Positions 19,088 to 29,153 are shown, numbered from the stretch's first letter. The stretch is DNA of 64,000 nucleotides from Thalassospira sp. HJ (GCF_000948415.1 NZ_JYII01000021.1:124001-188000); one strand, 5' to 3'. Made by a program: numbers and translations. Notes: generated from the sequence alone by a model not told the origin.

Positions 19088-19789
19088 ATGGATATCAAGA
19101 CCAACGTTCGTTTGCCTGATTATCTGCAAACTCCAATGCCTGCCCATGACAGGCATGCAGATATCATCAACTTCCTGCTTTCTGATTTTGACATGCCCGA
19201 CTGGCTGAGCGCCGACTTGCACGGCAATGGCCGCTATCGCCCGGCCCGTGGGGCCATTCGCGCGGTCCTTGACGTCCGCGAACGCTTCAACGGCGTGCAT
19301 CGCCCGGTAACGTTCGATGAATTTCATGCCGGCATGACGGAACTCGCCCACCATCTTCCCGGTCCGGATCAAACCAAATTTGAAATCAATGCCAAGGTGA
19401 AGATTTATTGGCGCTACCTGCAAGGGGTTGAACGTCAGGTCTGGCGCACCGCCATTGCCGTAGCTCACCTCCGCCTTGATCATTTCCCGGTGGTACGGGA
19501 TTTCAAAACCCTGATTGAACAGGTCGCGATCAGCCGTGACTGGCTGGAAAAACGCCTTGAGGTGGTCGAAAAAAGCTTCCAAAGCCCGGCAACCCCGCGC
19601 AATGACGCAGTTCGCAAGGCTTTGCAACGCTTGCGCCGCATGTCGCCGGGGGATCGCCTTCAACTGTTTAACAAGGCCCGGATGCGCCGCCCGGAACTGC
19701 GCAATATCGACATGCGCGAACCCGATAAATGGGCCGATCTGGTGACTGGCGATCTTGGATTGACCACCGGTGAAAGTGCCAGCTGTTAA
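19088..19789 (+). CDS. Hypothetical protein
   Basis: A 233-residue soluble, charged and mostly helical protein that I do not recognise. The ATG at 19088 follows a good GGAGG site, preferred over the GTG-type extension at 19067. The segment RLDHFPVVRDFKTLIEQV and a basic C-terminal third (LQRLRRMSPGDRLQLFNKAR) stand out but give no family. It is followed by a clear terminator, so it ends its transcript. It lies between cobN and a secreted GH114-like gene and could be independent of cobalamin synthesis. Confidence 0.75.
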   Translation: MDIKTNVRLPDYLQTPMPAHDRHADIINFLLSDFDMPDWLSADLHGNGRYRPARGAIRAVLDVRERFNGVHRPVTFDEFHAGMTELAHHLPGPDQTKFEINAKVKIYWRYLQGVERQVWRTAIAVAHLRLDHFPVVRDFKTLIEQVAISRDWLEKRLEVVEKSFQSPATPRNDAVRKALQRLRRMSPGDRLQLFNKARMRRPELRNIDMREPDKWADLVTGDLGLTTGESASC

Positions 19790-19812
19790 AGTGTTCTGGC
19801 GCAACTGACTTC

Positions 19813-19842
19813 AAAAGCGCGATCTTACGGGTCGCGCTTTTT
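19813..19842 (+). terminator. Rho-independent terminator
   Basis: Stem AAAAGCGCGA with TCGCGCTTTT around a 9-base loop, followed by a T-rich run, 24 bp after the hypothetical gene ending at 19789. Confidence 0.85.
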
Positions 19843-19916
19843 GTTTGCGGGATTGTCTTGGCCAATGCAGGCGGGCAAACTCGTTCTGCAACATTTCAGG
19901 CAGGCAGGCGCACCGC

Positions 19917-20738
19917 GTGAAGAACTTGATTTCAAAATCCTTTTTGCTCCCGGCAGTGATGGTTGTTGCTCTACTGGCAAATGGTTCATTGGCACAGGCA
20001 GATAACGCCTTGCACTGGACATCTGTGCCAAACGGCCCTTTTCACTGGCAGCTTCAGGGAACGCTTGATGTGGATGACAATATCCGCGTTGTCGGTGCTG
20101 ATCTGTTCGATACGTCGGCTGATCAGGTTGCAGCCTGGCGCGCGGCCGGGCTTTATCCAATTTGCTATATCAATGTCGGCGCGGTTGAGGACTGGCGGGA
20201 TGATGCCAAGGAATTCCCGCAAGATGTGATCGGCCAGCCCTATTGGAGGTGGGATGGCGAAAACTGGCTTGATATCAGCCGCTTTGATCGCTTTGCCGAT
20301 GTGATCACAGCCCGTCTTGATTTGTGCCGGGACAAAGGATTTCTGGCGGTTGAGCCCGATAACATCGATGTCTTTGAAGCCGATCAAAGCAGCAAGCCAA
20401 CCGGTTTTGACATCACACGCGAAGATCAGCTGCGCTATGTGAACTGGTTGATCACGGAGGCCCATGCGCGCAGCCTTGCCATCGGGCAGAAAAATGCCGC
20501 CGACCTTGTGCCCGATCTTGTCGATCAGATGGATTTTGCCCTTCTGGAATCGGCCCATCGGCTGGGTTTCATGGGTGAATTTGACCCCTATGTCGCGCAG
20601 GGAAAGCCGGTTTTTGCTGTCGAATATATCGATGAAGGGGCCGATGCAGCGGCCTTTTGTCCAGCTGCTGATGCCCACGGATTTCAGGGCGTGATTGCAC
20701 GTACCGACCTTGATCACGCACCGCAAAACTGCCCTTGA
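19917..20738 (+). CDS. Secreted GH114 / endo-alpha-1,4-polygalactosaminidase-like protein
   Basis: TIM-barrel family related to polygalactosaminidases and to TM1410. A GTG start at 19917 gives 273 residues and places a signal peptide first: a lysine, the hydrophobic LLPAVMVVALLANGSLA, and a likely cut after AQA. The mature part shows CYINVGAVEDWRDD and VEPDNIDVFEAD, the two acidic strand ends characteristic of this family, plus IGQKNA. It probably acts on extracellular or periplasmic galactosamine polymer. Nothing links it to the cob genes on either side except position. Confidence 0.82.
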   Translation: MKNLISKSFLLPAVMVVALLANGSLAQADNALHWTSVPNGPFHWQLQGTLDVDDNIRVVGADLFDTSADQVAAWRAAGLYPICYINVGAVEDWRDDAKEFPQDVIGQPYWRWDGENWLDISRFDRFADVITARLDLCRDKGFLAVEPDNIDVFEADQSSKPTGFDITREDQLRYVNWLITEAHARSLAIGQKNAADLVPDLVDQMDFALLESAHRLGFMGEFDPYVAQGKPVFAVEYIDEGADAAAFCPAADAHGFQGVIARTDLDHAPQNCP

Positions 20739-20791
20739 TCCCGGAGGTGGTTTCGCCGCATTCTGGGGCGGCATTTCAAAGGGAAGAAACA

Positions 20792-21418
20792 ATGACTGAC
20801 AAAAGCCAGCCAGACGTCGATGTCAACGCGCGCCATGATGAAAAAATGAAGAAAATCAAGGCCGCGCGAGACAAGATGATGGCCCAGAAAATCGATAAAA
20901 AGGGCCTGATCATTGTCCATACCGGCAAGGGCAAGGGCAAGTCATCCTCGGCCTTTGGTATGGCGATGCGCTGTGTCGGCCATGACATGAAAGTTGGCGT
21001 TGTTCAGTTCATCAAGGGCGGCTGGGAAACCGGCGAGGCCAAGCTTCTGAAAAAATTTCCTGATCTTTGTGAATTTCACGCCATGGGCGCGGGCTTTACC
21101 TGGGAAACCCAGAACCGTGCGCAGGATGTTGCATTGGCACGTGAAGCCTGGAACAAGGCATTGGAAATGCTGCGTGATCCGAGCTACTCAATGGTCATTC
21201 TTGATGAGATCAATATCGTCCTGCGCTATGATTTCCTGCCGCTTGAGGATGTGCTTGAAGCACTCGCCAACAAACTTCCCGATCAGCATATCGTGCTTAC
21301 CGGGCGCAATGCTCCGGATACCCTGATTGAGGCCGCCGATCTGGTCACGGAAATGACCATGGTCAAACATCCGTTCCGCGAACAGGGCATCAAGGCACAG
21401 ATCGGCGTCGAGTTTTGA
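20792..21418 (+). CDS. cobO: Cob(I)yrinic acid a,c-diamide adenosyltransferase CobO
   Basis: Adds the upper adenosyl ligand to the corrinoid. The ATG at 20792 follows AAAGGGAAG and gives 208 residues. The P-loop VHTGKGKGKSSSAFG lies near residues 41-55; WETQN, MVILDEIN and LTGRNAP are typical of CobO/BtuR. It lies 39 bp before cobQ, the next enzyme in the pathway, and is probably co-transcribed. Confidence 0.97.
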   Translation: MTDKSQPDVDVNARHDEKMKKIKAARDKMMAQKIDKKGLIIVHTGKGKGKSSSAFGMAMRCVGHDMKVGVVQFIKGGWETGEAKLLKKFPDLCEFHAMGAGFTWETQNRAQDVALAREAWNKALEMLRDPSYSMVILDEINIVLRYDFLPLEDVLEALANKLPDQHIVLTGRNAPDTLIEAADLVTEMTMVKHPFREQGIKAQIGVEF

Positions 21419-21457
21419 TCGGACGCCGATCACCCATATGAAAGTTTTGAAACCGGA

Positions 21458-22978
21458 ATGAGTGTGCAATCTGTTCCCGCCCTGATGTTGCAAGGTACCG
21501 GTTCCGATGTCGGGAAATCCTTGCTGGTGGCCGGATTGTGCCGGGCCTATGCCCGCCGGGGCCTGAGGGTCCGCCCGTTCAAACCGCAAAACATGTCGAA
21601 TAATGCCGCCGTCACCGATGATGGCGGCGAGATCGGCCGCGCACAGGCGCTTCAGGCGCGGGCGGCGGGCGTTGCCACGACGGTTCATATGAATCCGGTC
21701 CTGCTCAAACCGCAAAGCGATATCGGTGCGCAGGTGGTCGTCCAGGGCAAGGTCCTGACCAGCGCCAAGGCACGCGATTATTACCGGCTGAAACGGGATC
21801 TTCTGCCCAAGGTGGTCGAAAGCTTCGAGATCATGGCATCGGATGCCGATCTTGTCCTGATCGAAGGGGCCGGATCACCGGCCGAGGTCAATCTGCGGGC
21901 ATCCGACATCGCCAATATGGGTTTTGCAGAGGCCGTTCAGGTCCCGGTCATTCTGGTGGGTGACATTGATCGCGGCGGGGTAATTGCCTCGATCGTTGGG
22001 ACGCATGCGTTATTGTCGGAGGATGATCGCCGCTGGCTTAAGGGCTATGTGATCAACAAGTTTCGTGGCGATGTCTCGCTGTTTGAGCCGGCGACCGGCA
22101 TCATTGCTGAAACCTGCGGTCTTGAAAGTTACGGTATCGCAACGTACTGGCCAAATGCCCATAAACTCCCCGCCGAAGATGGCGTGGCGCTCGAAAAGGC
22201 CGGGAGATATCACAGAAACAGCGGCGAAGACGCGGGCAAAGTCCTGCGCATTGCCGTGCCGCATCTGCCGCGCATTGCCAATTTTGATGACCTTGATCCG
22301 CTGGCGGCCGAGGATGATGTGGAATTGCTGGTGATCAAGCCGGGGCAGGTGATTCCCAGCAATTGTGATCTGGTGCTGTTGCCGGGTTCAAAATCGACCA
22401 TGGCCGACCTTCGGTTCCTGAAAGAACAAGGTTGGGATATCGATATTCTCGCCCATCATAGGCGTGGCGGCCATGTGATCGGCATTTGCGGCGGCTATCA
22501 GATGCTGGGCCGCATGGTCCATGATCCCAATGGCGTCGAGGGTGAGCCCGGCAGTGAGGCCGGGCTTGGCTTGCTTGATATTGAAACCGTCATGGCCGGG
22601 GACAAGACGCTGCGCAAGACGCGTGGCATGACCATAGGGCATGATGCTGGGCTTGCCGTCGGGACACCTGTCGATGGCTATGAAATCCATATGGGTCAAA
22701 CAGATGGACCGGATCGGGCGCGCAGCTGGCTTGATCTGAGTGGTGTTTCTGATGGCGCGATGAGCCCTGATGGCCGGGTTCTGGGCTGTTATCTGCATGG
22801 TTTGTTTGGCAGCGATGATTTCCGCCATGCCTTTCTGGGGCGGTTACGCTCGGGTGATGCCCATCAGACGACGCATTTCGAGGCTGGCATTGACGCCGCC
22901 CTTGATGAACTGGCCGATCATCTGGAAGCCTGCCTTGATCTTGACGGCATGCTGGAACTGGCAAAAAGCCGCGCCTGA
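21458..22978 (+). CDS. cobQ: Cobyric acid synthase CobQ (glutamine-hydrolysing)
   Basis: Amidates the b, d, e and g side chains of adenosylcobyrinic acid a,c-diamide. The 506-residue protein has an N-terminal dethiobiotin-synthetase-like domain with [15 protein letters not shown] (about 11-25) and [12 protein letters not shown], and a C-terminal triad amidotransferase domain with the cysteine in [10 protein letters not shown] and a closing YLHGLFG segment containing the histidine. Follows cobO closely. Confidence 0.97.
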   Translation: MSVQSVPALMLQGTGSDVGKSLLVAGLCRAYARRGLRVRPFKPQNMSNNAAVTDDGGEIGRAQALQARAAGVATTVHMNPVLLKPQSDIGAQVVVQGKVLTSAKARDYYRLKRDLLPKVVESFEIMASDADLVLIEGAGSPAEVNLRASDIANMGFAEAVQVPVILVGDIDRGGVIASIVGTHALLSEDDRRWLKGYVINKFRGDVSLFEPATGIIAETCGLESYGIATYWPNAHKLPAEDGVALEKAGRYHRNSGEDAGKVLRIAVPHLPRIANFDDLDPLAAEDDVELLVIKPGQVIPSNCDLVLLPGSKSTMADLRFLKEQGWDIDILAHHRRGGHVIGICGGYQMLGRMVHDPNGVEGEPGSEAGLGLLDIETVMAGDKTLRKTRGMTIGHDAGLAVGTPVDGYEIHMGQTDGPDRARSWLDLSGVSDGAMSPDGRVLGCYLHGLFGSDDFRHAFLGRLRSGDAHQTTHFEAGIDAALDELADHLEACLDLDGMLELAKSRA

Positions 22979-23198
22979 CGGGCCGGTTTTAAGCTTTATG
23001 TCAGCCATGACCGGTACGTATGGCAAAATTGCACTTCCCGGTGCTTGAAGCTCTTTACTTCGCACGCGTTGCATGGTTTGAGATATCTTGCAGTTCCGGG
23101 TTGGAAACGAACCGGGTTATTTGCGGTTTTGGGAATGTTTGCGACCCCGGGGCGGGTCTTTGCAAAACGTTCATCCTTGGTCGGGTATCTTCACGCTC

Positions 23199-23873
23199 AT
23201 GCGTCAGTTATATCATTTTTGGCTCTCACCTTTTTCGCGCAAAGTCCGTCTGGTCCTGGCCGAGAAGAAGCTCGATTTCGAACTCGCAGCCGAACCGGTC
23301 TGGGAGCGGCGTGACGATTTCCTGCTGCTCAATCCGGCGGGTGAGGTCCCTGTTCTTGTCGAAGAAGACGGGGCGGTGTTTTGTGACTCCACCGTCATTT
23401 GCGAGTATCTCGACGAGGTCTATGAGGACGAGCCGAAACTGTTCGGATCGGACGCAAAGCAGCGTGCCGAAATCCGCCGCCTAGTCGCGTGGTTTGATGG
23501 CAAATTCAATCGCGAGGTCACCGACCATCTGCTGGGTGAAAAGCTTCTCAAACGCTTCTTTTCGACCGGCACCCCCGATACCAAGGTCCTGCGCGCCGGG
23601 CGCACCAATGCGGCCTATCACATGGACTATATCGGCTGGCTGTTTGAACGCCGCAATTGGCTGGCCGGTGATCACCTGACCATGGCCGATCTGGCGGCTG
23701 CCGCACAGGTATCCGTGATCGACTATATGGGCGATATCAACTGGTCGAAACATCCCCGCGCCAAGGACTGGTACATGCGGATCAAAAGCCGCCCCGCCAT
23801 GCGCGATATTCTCGCAGACCGACAGGCCAGCTTCCCGCCATCCAGCCATTATGCGGAACTGGATTTTGAATGA
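23199..23873 (+). CDS. Glutathione S-transferase family protein
   Basis: A 224-residue protein with a thioredoxin-like N-terminus beginning MRQLYHFWLSPFSRKVRLVL, in which the SPFSRKVR motif provides the glutathione site. It continues LNPAGEVPVLVEEDG with the cis-proline, and DSTVICEYLDE. The C-terminal helical domain has FERRNWLAGDHLTMADLAAA, the N-capping motif of the family. Substrate unknown. The stop overlaps the next start by four bases (ATGA). Confidence 0.92.
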   Translation: MRQLYHFWLSPFSRKVRLVLAEKKLDFELAAEPVWERRDDFLLLNPAGEVPVLVEEDGAVFCDSTVICEYLDEVYEDEPKLFGSDAKQRAEIRRLVAWFDGKFNREVTDHLLGEKLLKRFFSTGTPDTKVLRAGRTNAAYHMDYIGWLFERRNWLAGDHLTMADLAAAAQVSVIDYMGDINWSKHPRAKDWYMRIKSRPAMRDILADRQASFPPSSHYAELDFE

Positions 23874-24682
23874 CGAATTCATCCATATCTGATGAATTCT
23901 ACCCTGCCGGAGGCCTCAATACGGCCAGTTACGATCTTCGCGCTGATCTTGATCGTAAGATTTTCGAAGATCCCATTCCCTTCTATTCCCGTCTCGCAGA
24001 AAGCCTCGCACACGAGAACGGTGTGCTTGAACTGGGCTGCGGCACCGGGCGGATCAGTGCCGCGATTGCCAGGCTCGGTATCGCGGTTGAGGGGCTTGAT
24101 CTATCCCCCGCAATGCTGGATCAGGCGCGTGCCAATTACCCCGATCTGACATGGCATCTTGGCAATATGTGCGACTTCGATCTGGGACGTCAATTTGATC
24201 TGGTCATCATCCCGTTTCGCGGGCTTCAGGAAGTCACCGATGCAACCGATCAGCGACGTGCCCTTGAGCGCGCCTTTGCCCATCTGAAACCGGGCGGGGC
24301 AATTGCGCTTGATCTGATGGATCCCGATTTGCGCTATTGCTTGCCCGAAGGCGATCCGGACCCGCTGGAGCTTCCCGTCTTTCCAATGCCTGATGGTGTC
24401 GGTAAGCCGGGCAGTCGCCTTCGTATCACGGCGATGGAACGCACCAATGATCCCCTGACCCAGAAGTTCAGCGAACATTGGCGCTTTGAAGAAATCAATG
24501 ATCTGGATGAAGTGATTAAGCGCGAGGATTGCTGGCATCATCTGCGCTGGGTTCATCGCAGTGAAATGCGCCTTATGTTGGAGTTGTCCGGTTTCGTTTC
24601 GATAACGGAATTTTCGGATTTTCAGGGCAATCCGCCGAAATATGCCAGCAATCAGGTCTGGATGGCAAAACGGCCGGACTGA
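23870..24682 (+). CDS. Class I SAM-dependent methyltransferase
   Basis: A 270-residue soluble protein. The SAM-binding loop VLELGCGTGRISAAIARLG is near residues 45-63, with the acidic GLDLSPAMLDQA next and a DLVIIPFRGLQEV motif IV. This pattern suits small-molecule methyltransferases. The substrate cannot be inferred. Translationally coupled to the GST upstream by ATGA. A possible weak hairpin (CGGCCGG/CCGGCCG) overlaps the stop. Confidence 0.85.
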   Translation: MTNSSISDEFYPAGGLNTASYDLRADLDRKIFEDPIPFYSRLAESLAHENGVLELGCGTGRISAAIARLGIAVEGLDLSPAMLDQARANYPDLTWHLGNMCDFDLGRQFDLVIIPFRGLQEVTDATDQRRALERAFAHLKPGGAIALDLMDPDLRYCLPEGDPDPLELPVFPMPDGVGKPGSRLRITAMERTNDPLTQKFSEHWRFEEINDLDEVIKREDCWHHLRWVHRSEMRLMLELSGFVSITEFSDFQGNPPKYASNQVWMAKRPD

Positions 24683-24729
24683 TGCCCGGCCGCTATTATC
24701 AGGTATATTGGCTTTGATCGGTTTGGCGA

Positions 24730-25758
24730 TCAGTTTCCGGCAAACTTCGCAGCACTGGTCATGGTTTCCGCACGTTCGTCACTGGTCAGCGGCACCAGAC
24801 CGTTATCAGCAAGCAAGCCTTCTTCGCCAATCACTGCTTCGGAGACATAGGTCGAGATGAACTCGCCCAGGCTCTGGACCAGCTGCTGGTGGTCATCCTT
24901 GACGTAAAGATAAAGCGCGCGCGATGCCGGATAGCTGCCATCAAGGATGGTTTCGTAATCCGGCTCGATGCCGTTGATCGGAACGCCCTGCAGGCGCTCG
25001 CGGTTGCGATCCAGATTGTTAAAGCCCATCACGCCATATGAGGTCGGGTCTTTTTCAAGCTTGCTGATGACAAGGCGGTCATTTTCACCTGCCTCGATAT
25101 AGGCGCCATCTTCGCGAAGCGTACGGCACAGCAAGCGGAAGCTGTCAGGGTCGGATGCCTCAAGGCTTGCGATATCGGAAAATGTCGCGCAGCCCTGATC
25201 AAGCAAAAGCTGACCCATAAGATCGCGTGTGCCAGATGTCGGCGGCGGGCCATAAACGCGGATTTTAAGATCCGGCAGGCTCGGGTCGATATCGGACCAT
25301 TTTTCATGCGGGTTCGGAACACTTGCGCCATTGACCGGAACCGTACGTGCAAGGGCCAGATAAAGCTGGCGGGCGGTAAGTTCCATGGCCGGCGCTTCGC
25401 GTGAGCCCAGCATGACAATGCCGTCATAGCCGATCTTGATTTCGCTGATATCGCGAACAGAGTTCGCCGCACAAATTGCGGTCTCCGACCCGGTAATCGG
25501 GCGCGATGCATCAACAATATCGGGGAACTGTTCGCCAATGCCGCCACAAAACAGCTTGAAGCCGCCGCCAGATCCGGTGCTTTCAACCACCGGGGCTGGT
25601 GCGCCGGTGGTCTTGGCGAAATGCTCGGCGACCTTGGTGGTCAGCGGAAAGATCGTCGAGGATCCGACAATCCTGATCTGATCGCGGGCTTCTGCAGCCG
25701 GTGCTGCCAGAAGTGTGATTGATGCGGCAAGGGTAGCCAAGGCAAACGTGCGACGCAT
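24730..25758 (-). CDS. PstS-family phosphate-binding periplasmic protein
   Basis: Substrate-binding protein of the phosphate ABC type. The ATG at 25758 follows a GGGGGA site and gives 342 residues with a signal peptide (FALATLAASITLLAAPAAEA). The mature part begins with IRIVGSSTIFPLT, contains VESTGSGGGFKLFCGG and PPTSGTRDL, the phosphate-contacting loops. No pstC, pstA or pstB genes are nearby, so it may serve a distant transporter, or act in sensing or adhesion as some orphan PstS proteins do. Confidence 0.88.
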   Translation of the reverse strand: MRRTFALATLAASITLLAAPAAEARDQIRIVGSSTIFPLTTKVAEHFAKTTGAPAPVVESTGSGGGFKLFCGGIGEQFPDIVDASRPITGSETAICAANSVRDISEIKIGYDGIVMLGSREAPAMELTARQLYLALARTVPVNGASVPNPHEKWSDIDPSLPDLKIRVYGPPPTSGTRDLMGQLLLDQGCATFSDIASLEASDPDSFRLLCRTLREDGAYIEAGENDRLVISKLEKDPTSYGVMGFNNLDRNRERLQGVPINGIEPDYETILDGSYPASRALYLYVKDDHQQLVQSLGEFISTYVSEAVIGEEGLLADNGLVPLTSDERAETMTSAAKFAGN

Positions 25759-25865
25759 TTCGTCCCCCAAAAAACTTTCCGGTGATGGACCGGCAAATGG
25801 TTCTACCGGTCATATACAAGGAAATCGATCACCGTGAACCTGTTTTCTGAACTGACGGAGAACCG

Positions 25866-26681
25866 TCAGTCCGATCCGGTGCGAACATCCATCTTCTCTA
25901 TATTCGCTTTTGCCGCATCGGCAACAGGGGTTCCGTTTGAAAGTTCTATGACAGTTAGCCAATCACGCCGTGCGAGATCCTTGTCACCGGCGATCTGATG
26001 CAGTTTGCCGCGCTCAAAAAGTGCCTGCACATTCTGGGGTTCGCGGCCCAGAACATATTCGATATCGGTCATTGCCAAATCGTAACTTTCAAGCAGGCGC
26101 CACGCCGATGCCCGGTAAATCAGGGCTTCGGTATGATCGGGCTGAAGATCAAGGGCGGCATTCAGATCATCAATCGCCTCCCAATACTGCCCGGCAAGGC
26201 CAAGCGCCATGGCGCGATCGACCCAAAGCTGCGGGTTATTGGGCACCAGCTCAAGCGCGCGACTTTGATCGCGCCAGGCAAATTCAAGGTTATCGGCCAT
26301 CATCCAGGCCTGACCGGCCTGGGCCAGCATACCGGCAACCACACCCGGTCCGGCTGTGCTGTCCTTGGCAAGCGCATCAAGGCGGGTCGCGGCCTCTTCA
26401 TATTTGCCAAGCGATATCAGGGCGACGGCAACGCAGTGGCGTGCCGGTTCCCCACCGCCCAAGTCGCGCCAGGCAATCGCACTTTCAAATCCGTCTTCGG
26501 GCTTAAGCTGGGCCAGCTTGATGCAGTCGCGATATTGCTGGCTTTCTTCCTGTGTCATGCCACCGTTGCTTTCGGTCTGGGCACGGGCATCGGGTATGTT
26601 TGCGCCGATGCCAACCAACCCCGCCAGACACAGCAAGCCTGTGGCGCGCGCGCGTAGCGAGGAACCGGAAAGTCGTGACAT
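25866..26681 (-). CDS. Exported TPR-repeat protein
   Basis: A 271-residue protein with an N-terminal signal sequence (ATGLLCLAGLVGIGA, likely cut after ARA) and several tetratricopeptide repeats in the second half, for example WVDRAMALGLAGQYWEAIDD and ALIYRASAWRLLESYDLAM. The ATG at 26681 follows GGAG. It is probably a periplasmic or envelope scaffold. It lies 107 bp upstream of the PstS-like gene in the same direction, possibly one transcript. Confidence 0.82.
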   Translation of the reverse strand: MSRLSGSSLRARATGLLCLAGLVGIGANIPDARAQTESNGGMTQEESQQYRDCIKLAQLKPEDGFESAIAWRDLGGGEPARHCVAVALISLGKYEEAATRLDALAKDSTAGPGVVAGMLAQAGQAWMMADNLEFAWRDQSRALELVPNNPQLWVDRAMALGLAGQYWEAIDDLNAALDLQPDHTEALIYRASAWRLLESYDLAMTDIEYVLGREPQNVQALFERGKLHQIAGDKDLARRDWLTVIELSNGTPVADAAKANIEKMDVRTGSD

Positions 26682-26920
26682 GAAAAAGCTCCGTCTTTGG
26701 CAAAAATTTCTCGCAGCCACCATAGAAGATCAATCAGTCGATCCACCATGATTGATTGCGCATATCTGAAGTCTCACAACATGAAAACGGCAAGATAATG
26801 ATTGTTGTTCCCAAAGCGGGCGTTTGCGGGAACAAATCCCCCTGCCAAAAGGTTTTGTCTGTATGGGACAAGGCCGCTACTGTGCCTTCAAACCAAATCG
26901 CCGTGATAAAAGGTGCCTTG

Positions 26921-27823
26921 ATGACCAATAAGCTGTTCTGTTTCGGATTGGGATTTTCCGCCCGCCTTGTCGCCAAAGCGCTTCAGGCAGAAGGCTGGAA
27001 AATTGCCGGCACTACCCGAAGTACCGATAAGGCCGAGCAGCTAAAGGCCGAGGGTATCGAACCCTTCATATTTTCTGATGATCAACCGATTGCCGATATC
27101 GCGACGGCCCTTAAGGGCGTAACCCATGTTCTGGCATCCGCCCCACCCGGTGGGCAGGGTGATCCGGTGATCCATCACCATGGCAGCGACCTTGCAGCCC
27201 TGCCGTCTGGCACCTGGATCGGATACCTTTCGACCACCGGAGTTTACGGTGATCGCGACGGTGCCGAAGTGACCGAGGAAGATGAACTTATACCGAGTGG
27301 CAAGCGCGGACGCAGGCGGGTCGCGGCGGAAAAGGCATGGTTTGATCTTGGCCGTCGACATGATCTCTGTGTGCAAAGCTTCCGCTTGGCCGGTATCTAT
27401 GGCCCGGGGCGCAATGCACTTGAAACCGTGCGATCAGGTCGGGCACGCCGGATCGTCAAACCCGGTCAGGTCTTTTCACGCATCCATGTCGAAGACATCG
27501 CCCAGACGGTTCTGGCATCGATCAAGCAACCCAATTGCGGGGCGGCCTATAATGTTTGTGATGATGACGCGGCCCCGCCGCAGGATGTCATCGCTCATGC
27601 TTGCGGATTGCTTGGGGTGGATCCGCCACCCGAACAGAATTTCGCCACTGCCAAGCTCAGCCCGATGGCAGCAAGCTTTTATGAAGACAACAAGCGCGTT
27701 TCAAATGCGCGAATGAAGCAGGAACTGGGTGTAAAGCTGCGCTATCCGGATTATCGGGCCGGTTTGATGGCGCTTCATGATGAAATTCTGGCCAGATTGC
27801 AGGCCCGGGACGAAAATGTTTAA
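26921..27823 (+). CDS. NAD(P)-binding Rossmann / SDR epimerase-like protein (YeeZ type)
   Basis: A 300-residue atypical extended SDR. The nucleotide-binding segment LFCFGLGFSARLVAKAL opens the protein, STTGVYGDRDG and FRLAGIYGPGRNALE are the core motifs, and FSRIHVEDIAQTVLASI is shared with the family. The usual Tyr-x-x-x-Lys is replaced by RVAAEKAW. Substrate unknown. The ATG at 26921 with an AAGG site was chosen over longer in-frame starts. Confidence 0.83.
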   Translation: MTNKLFCFGLGFSARLVAKALQAEGWKIAGTTRSTDKAEQLKAEGIEPFIFSDDQPIADIATALKGVTHVLASAPPGGQGDPVIHHHGSDLAALPSGTWIGYLSTTGVYGDRDGAEVTEEDELIPSGKRGRRRVAAEKAWFDLGRRHDLCVQSFRLAGIYGPGRNALETVRSGRARRIVKPGQVFSRIHVEDIAQTVLASIKQPNCGAAYNVCDDDAAPPQDVIAHACGLLGVDPPPEQNFATAKLSPMAASFYEDNKRVSNARMKQELGVKLRYPDYRAGLMALHDEILARLQARDENV

Positions 27824-27871
27824 TAAAACCGCATTGTTGACCACAATAGCGGGTCGTATATAACCCAAGAG

Positions 27872-27930
27872 CCTGCGGAAAATCATATCGTCGCCTGTTT
27901 CTGTTTTAGCACCATATGATTTTCCACAGG
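27872..27930. repeat. Inverted repeat in the leader of the NDUFA9-like gene
   Basis: CCTGCGGAAAATCATAT at 27872-27888 and its near reverse complement ATATGATTTTCCACAGG at 27914-27930 give a 17-bp stem with one mismatch around 25 bases. It lies about 110 bp before the next start codon. It could be an operator, an RNA hairpin or an upstream terminator remnant; no T-run follows it. Confidence 0.6.
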
Positions 27931-28040
27931 ACCCGTTTCGGACCGGATCGCCTGCGCAGTCCGGACCACAAGGCCACCGAGTACCGGCACGTGATGCGGA
28001 CATCGTCCACATCTTCCCGACCGGCAAGGAGAGAGTAAGC

Positions 28041-29048
28041 ATGGATCGTCGTATTGTAACCGTCTTTGGCGGCACCGGATTTGTCGGACGTCATATCGTC
28101 AAGCGTCTGCTTGAGCGCGATTATATCGTTCGCGTCCCGACCAGAAGCTTTGAGCGCGTCAAGAAGCTCAAACCGATGGGCTATCTGGGCCAGGTTGTCC
28201 CGGTCCATTGCGATGTGCGCAACGAAGACAGCATCAAGGGCGCGCTTGAAGGATCCGAAGCGGTGATCAACCTGCTGGGTATTCTCTATGAGCGCGGCAG
28301 CAAGAATTTCCTCAACATCCACGTCAAGGCGGCCAAACGCATTGCCGAGGAAGCCAAGGCAGCGGGCGTAAAAACCCTACTGCATATGTCGGCACTGGGT
28401 GTGGATAAAAACAGCTCGGCCAATTATGCGACTTCGAAGCTGGCTGGAGAAAAGGCCGTGCGCGAAGTCTTCCCGGATGCGGTGATCTTCCGCCCGTCGG
28501 TTATCTTTGGCCAGAATGACAACTTCCTGAACAAGTTCGCCACCATGGCGCGTTTCTCGCCGGTTCTGCCGGTCGTTGGTGCGCCGGGCCTGCCGAAAGT
28601 TGATCTCGGCGAAGGCAAGGTCGATCTGCACGGCGAAGGTGGTCCGAAATTCCAGCCGGTCTATGTTGGTGATGTTGCCGATGCCTTTGTCGCAGCCCTG
28701 ACCGAAGGCAAATCTGCCGGTAAGACCTATGAGCTTGGCGGACCGGAAACCTATTCCTTCATGGCGCTGCTGCAGGACATGCTGCGCATCACTCGTCAGC
28801 GCGCCATCCTGATGCCGGTTCCGTTCTGGCTGGCCTCGATCAAGGCATTCTTCCTGCAGTTCCTGCCGGTACCGCCGATCACTCCGGATCAGGTCCGGTT
28901 GCTGAAAACCGATAACGTTGTTTCCGAAGGTGCGGACGGTTTTGCCGAACTTGGCATTACCCCAAACAGCCTGGAAGCAATCGCACCCTCCTATCTGAAA
29001 CGCTTCTGCCCGCCGCGCAAATCGGGCGAGTTCCGCCGTTTCGTCTAA
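28041..29048 (+). CDS. Complex I NDUFA9 subunit-like SDR protein
   Basis: A 335-residue NAD(P)-binding protein of the family that includes the mitochondrial complex I accessory subunit NDUFA9. The loop VTVFGGTGFVGRHIVKRL is at residues 5-22. LLHMSALGVDKNSSANYATS and FRPSVIFGQND are family segments, and the C-terminal half has a hydrophobic stretch (PVPFWLASIKAFFLQFLPV). A strong AAGGAGAG site precedes the ATG. In alphaproteobacteria it is likely a ubiquinone- or respiration-associated protein. Confidence 0.9.
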   Translation: MDRRIVTVFGGTGFVGRHIVKRLLERDYIVRVPTRSFERVKKLKPMGYLGQVVPVHCDVRNEDSIKGALEGSEAVINLLGILYERGSKNFLNIHVKAAKRIAEEAKAAGVKTLLHMSALGVDKNSSANYATSKLAGEKAVREVFPDAVIFRPSVIFGQNDNFLNKFATMARFSPVLPVVGAPGLPKVDLGEGKVDLHGEGGPKFQPVYVGDVADAFVAALTEGKSAGKTYELGGPETYSFMALLQDMLRITRQRAILMPVPFWLASIKAFFLQFLPVPPITPDQVRLLKTDNVVSEGADGFAELGITPNSLEAIAPSYLKRFCPPRKSGEFRRFV

Positions 29049-29070
29049 GGCGTGCGAATCTAAGATACAA

Positions 29071-29101
29071 AAAACCCCGCCGACAGATCGGCGGGGTTTT
29101 T
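29071..29101. terminator. Bidirectional rho-independent terminator
   Basis: Stem AAAACCCCGCCGA with TCGGCGGGGTTTT around a CAGA loop, between the convergent NDUFA9-like and cobK genes. Confidence 0.93.
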
Positions 29102-29153
29102 CTATTAAGATGGGCAGCATAGGCGCCGCCTGTGAAACAGGTGATCAGCTATG

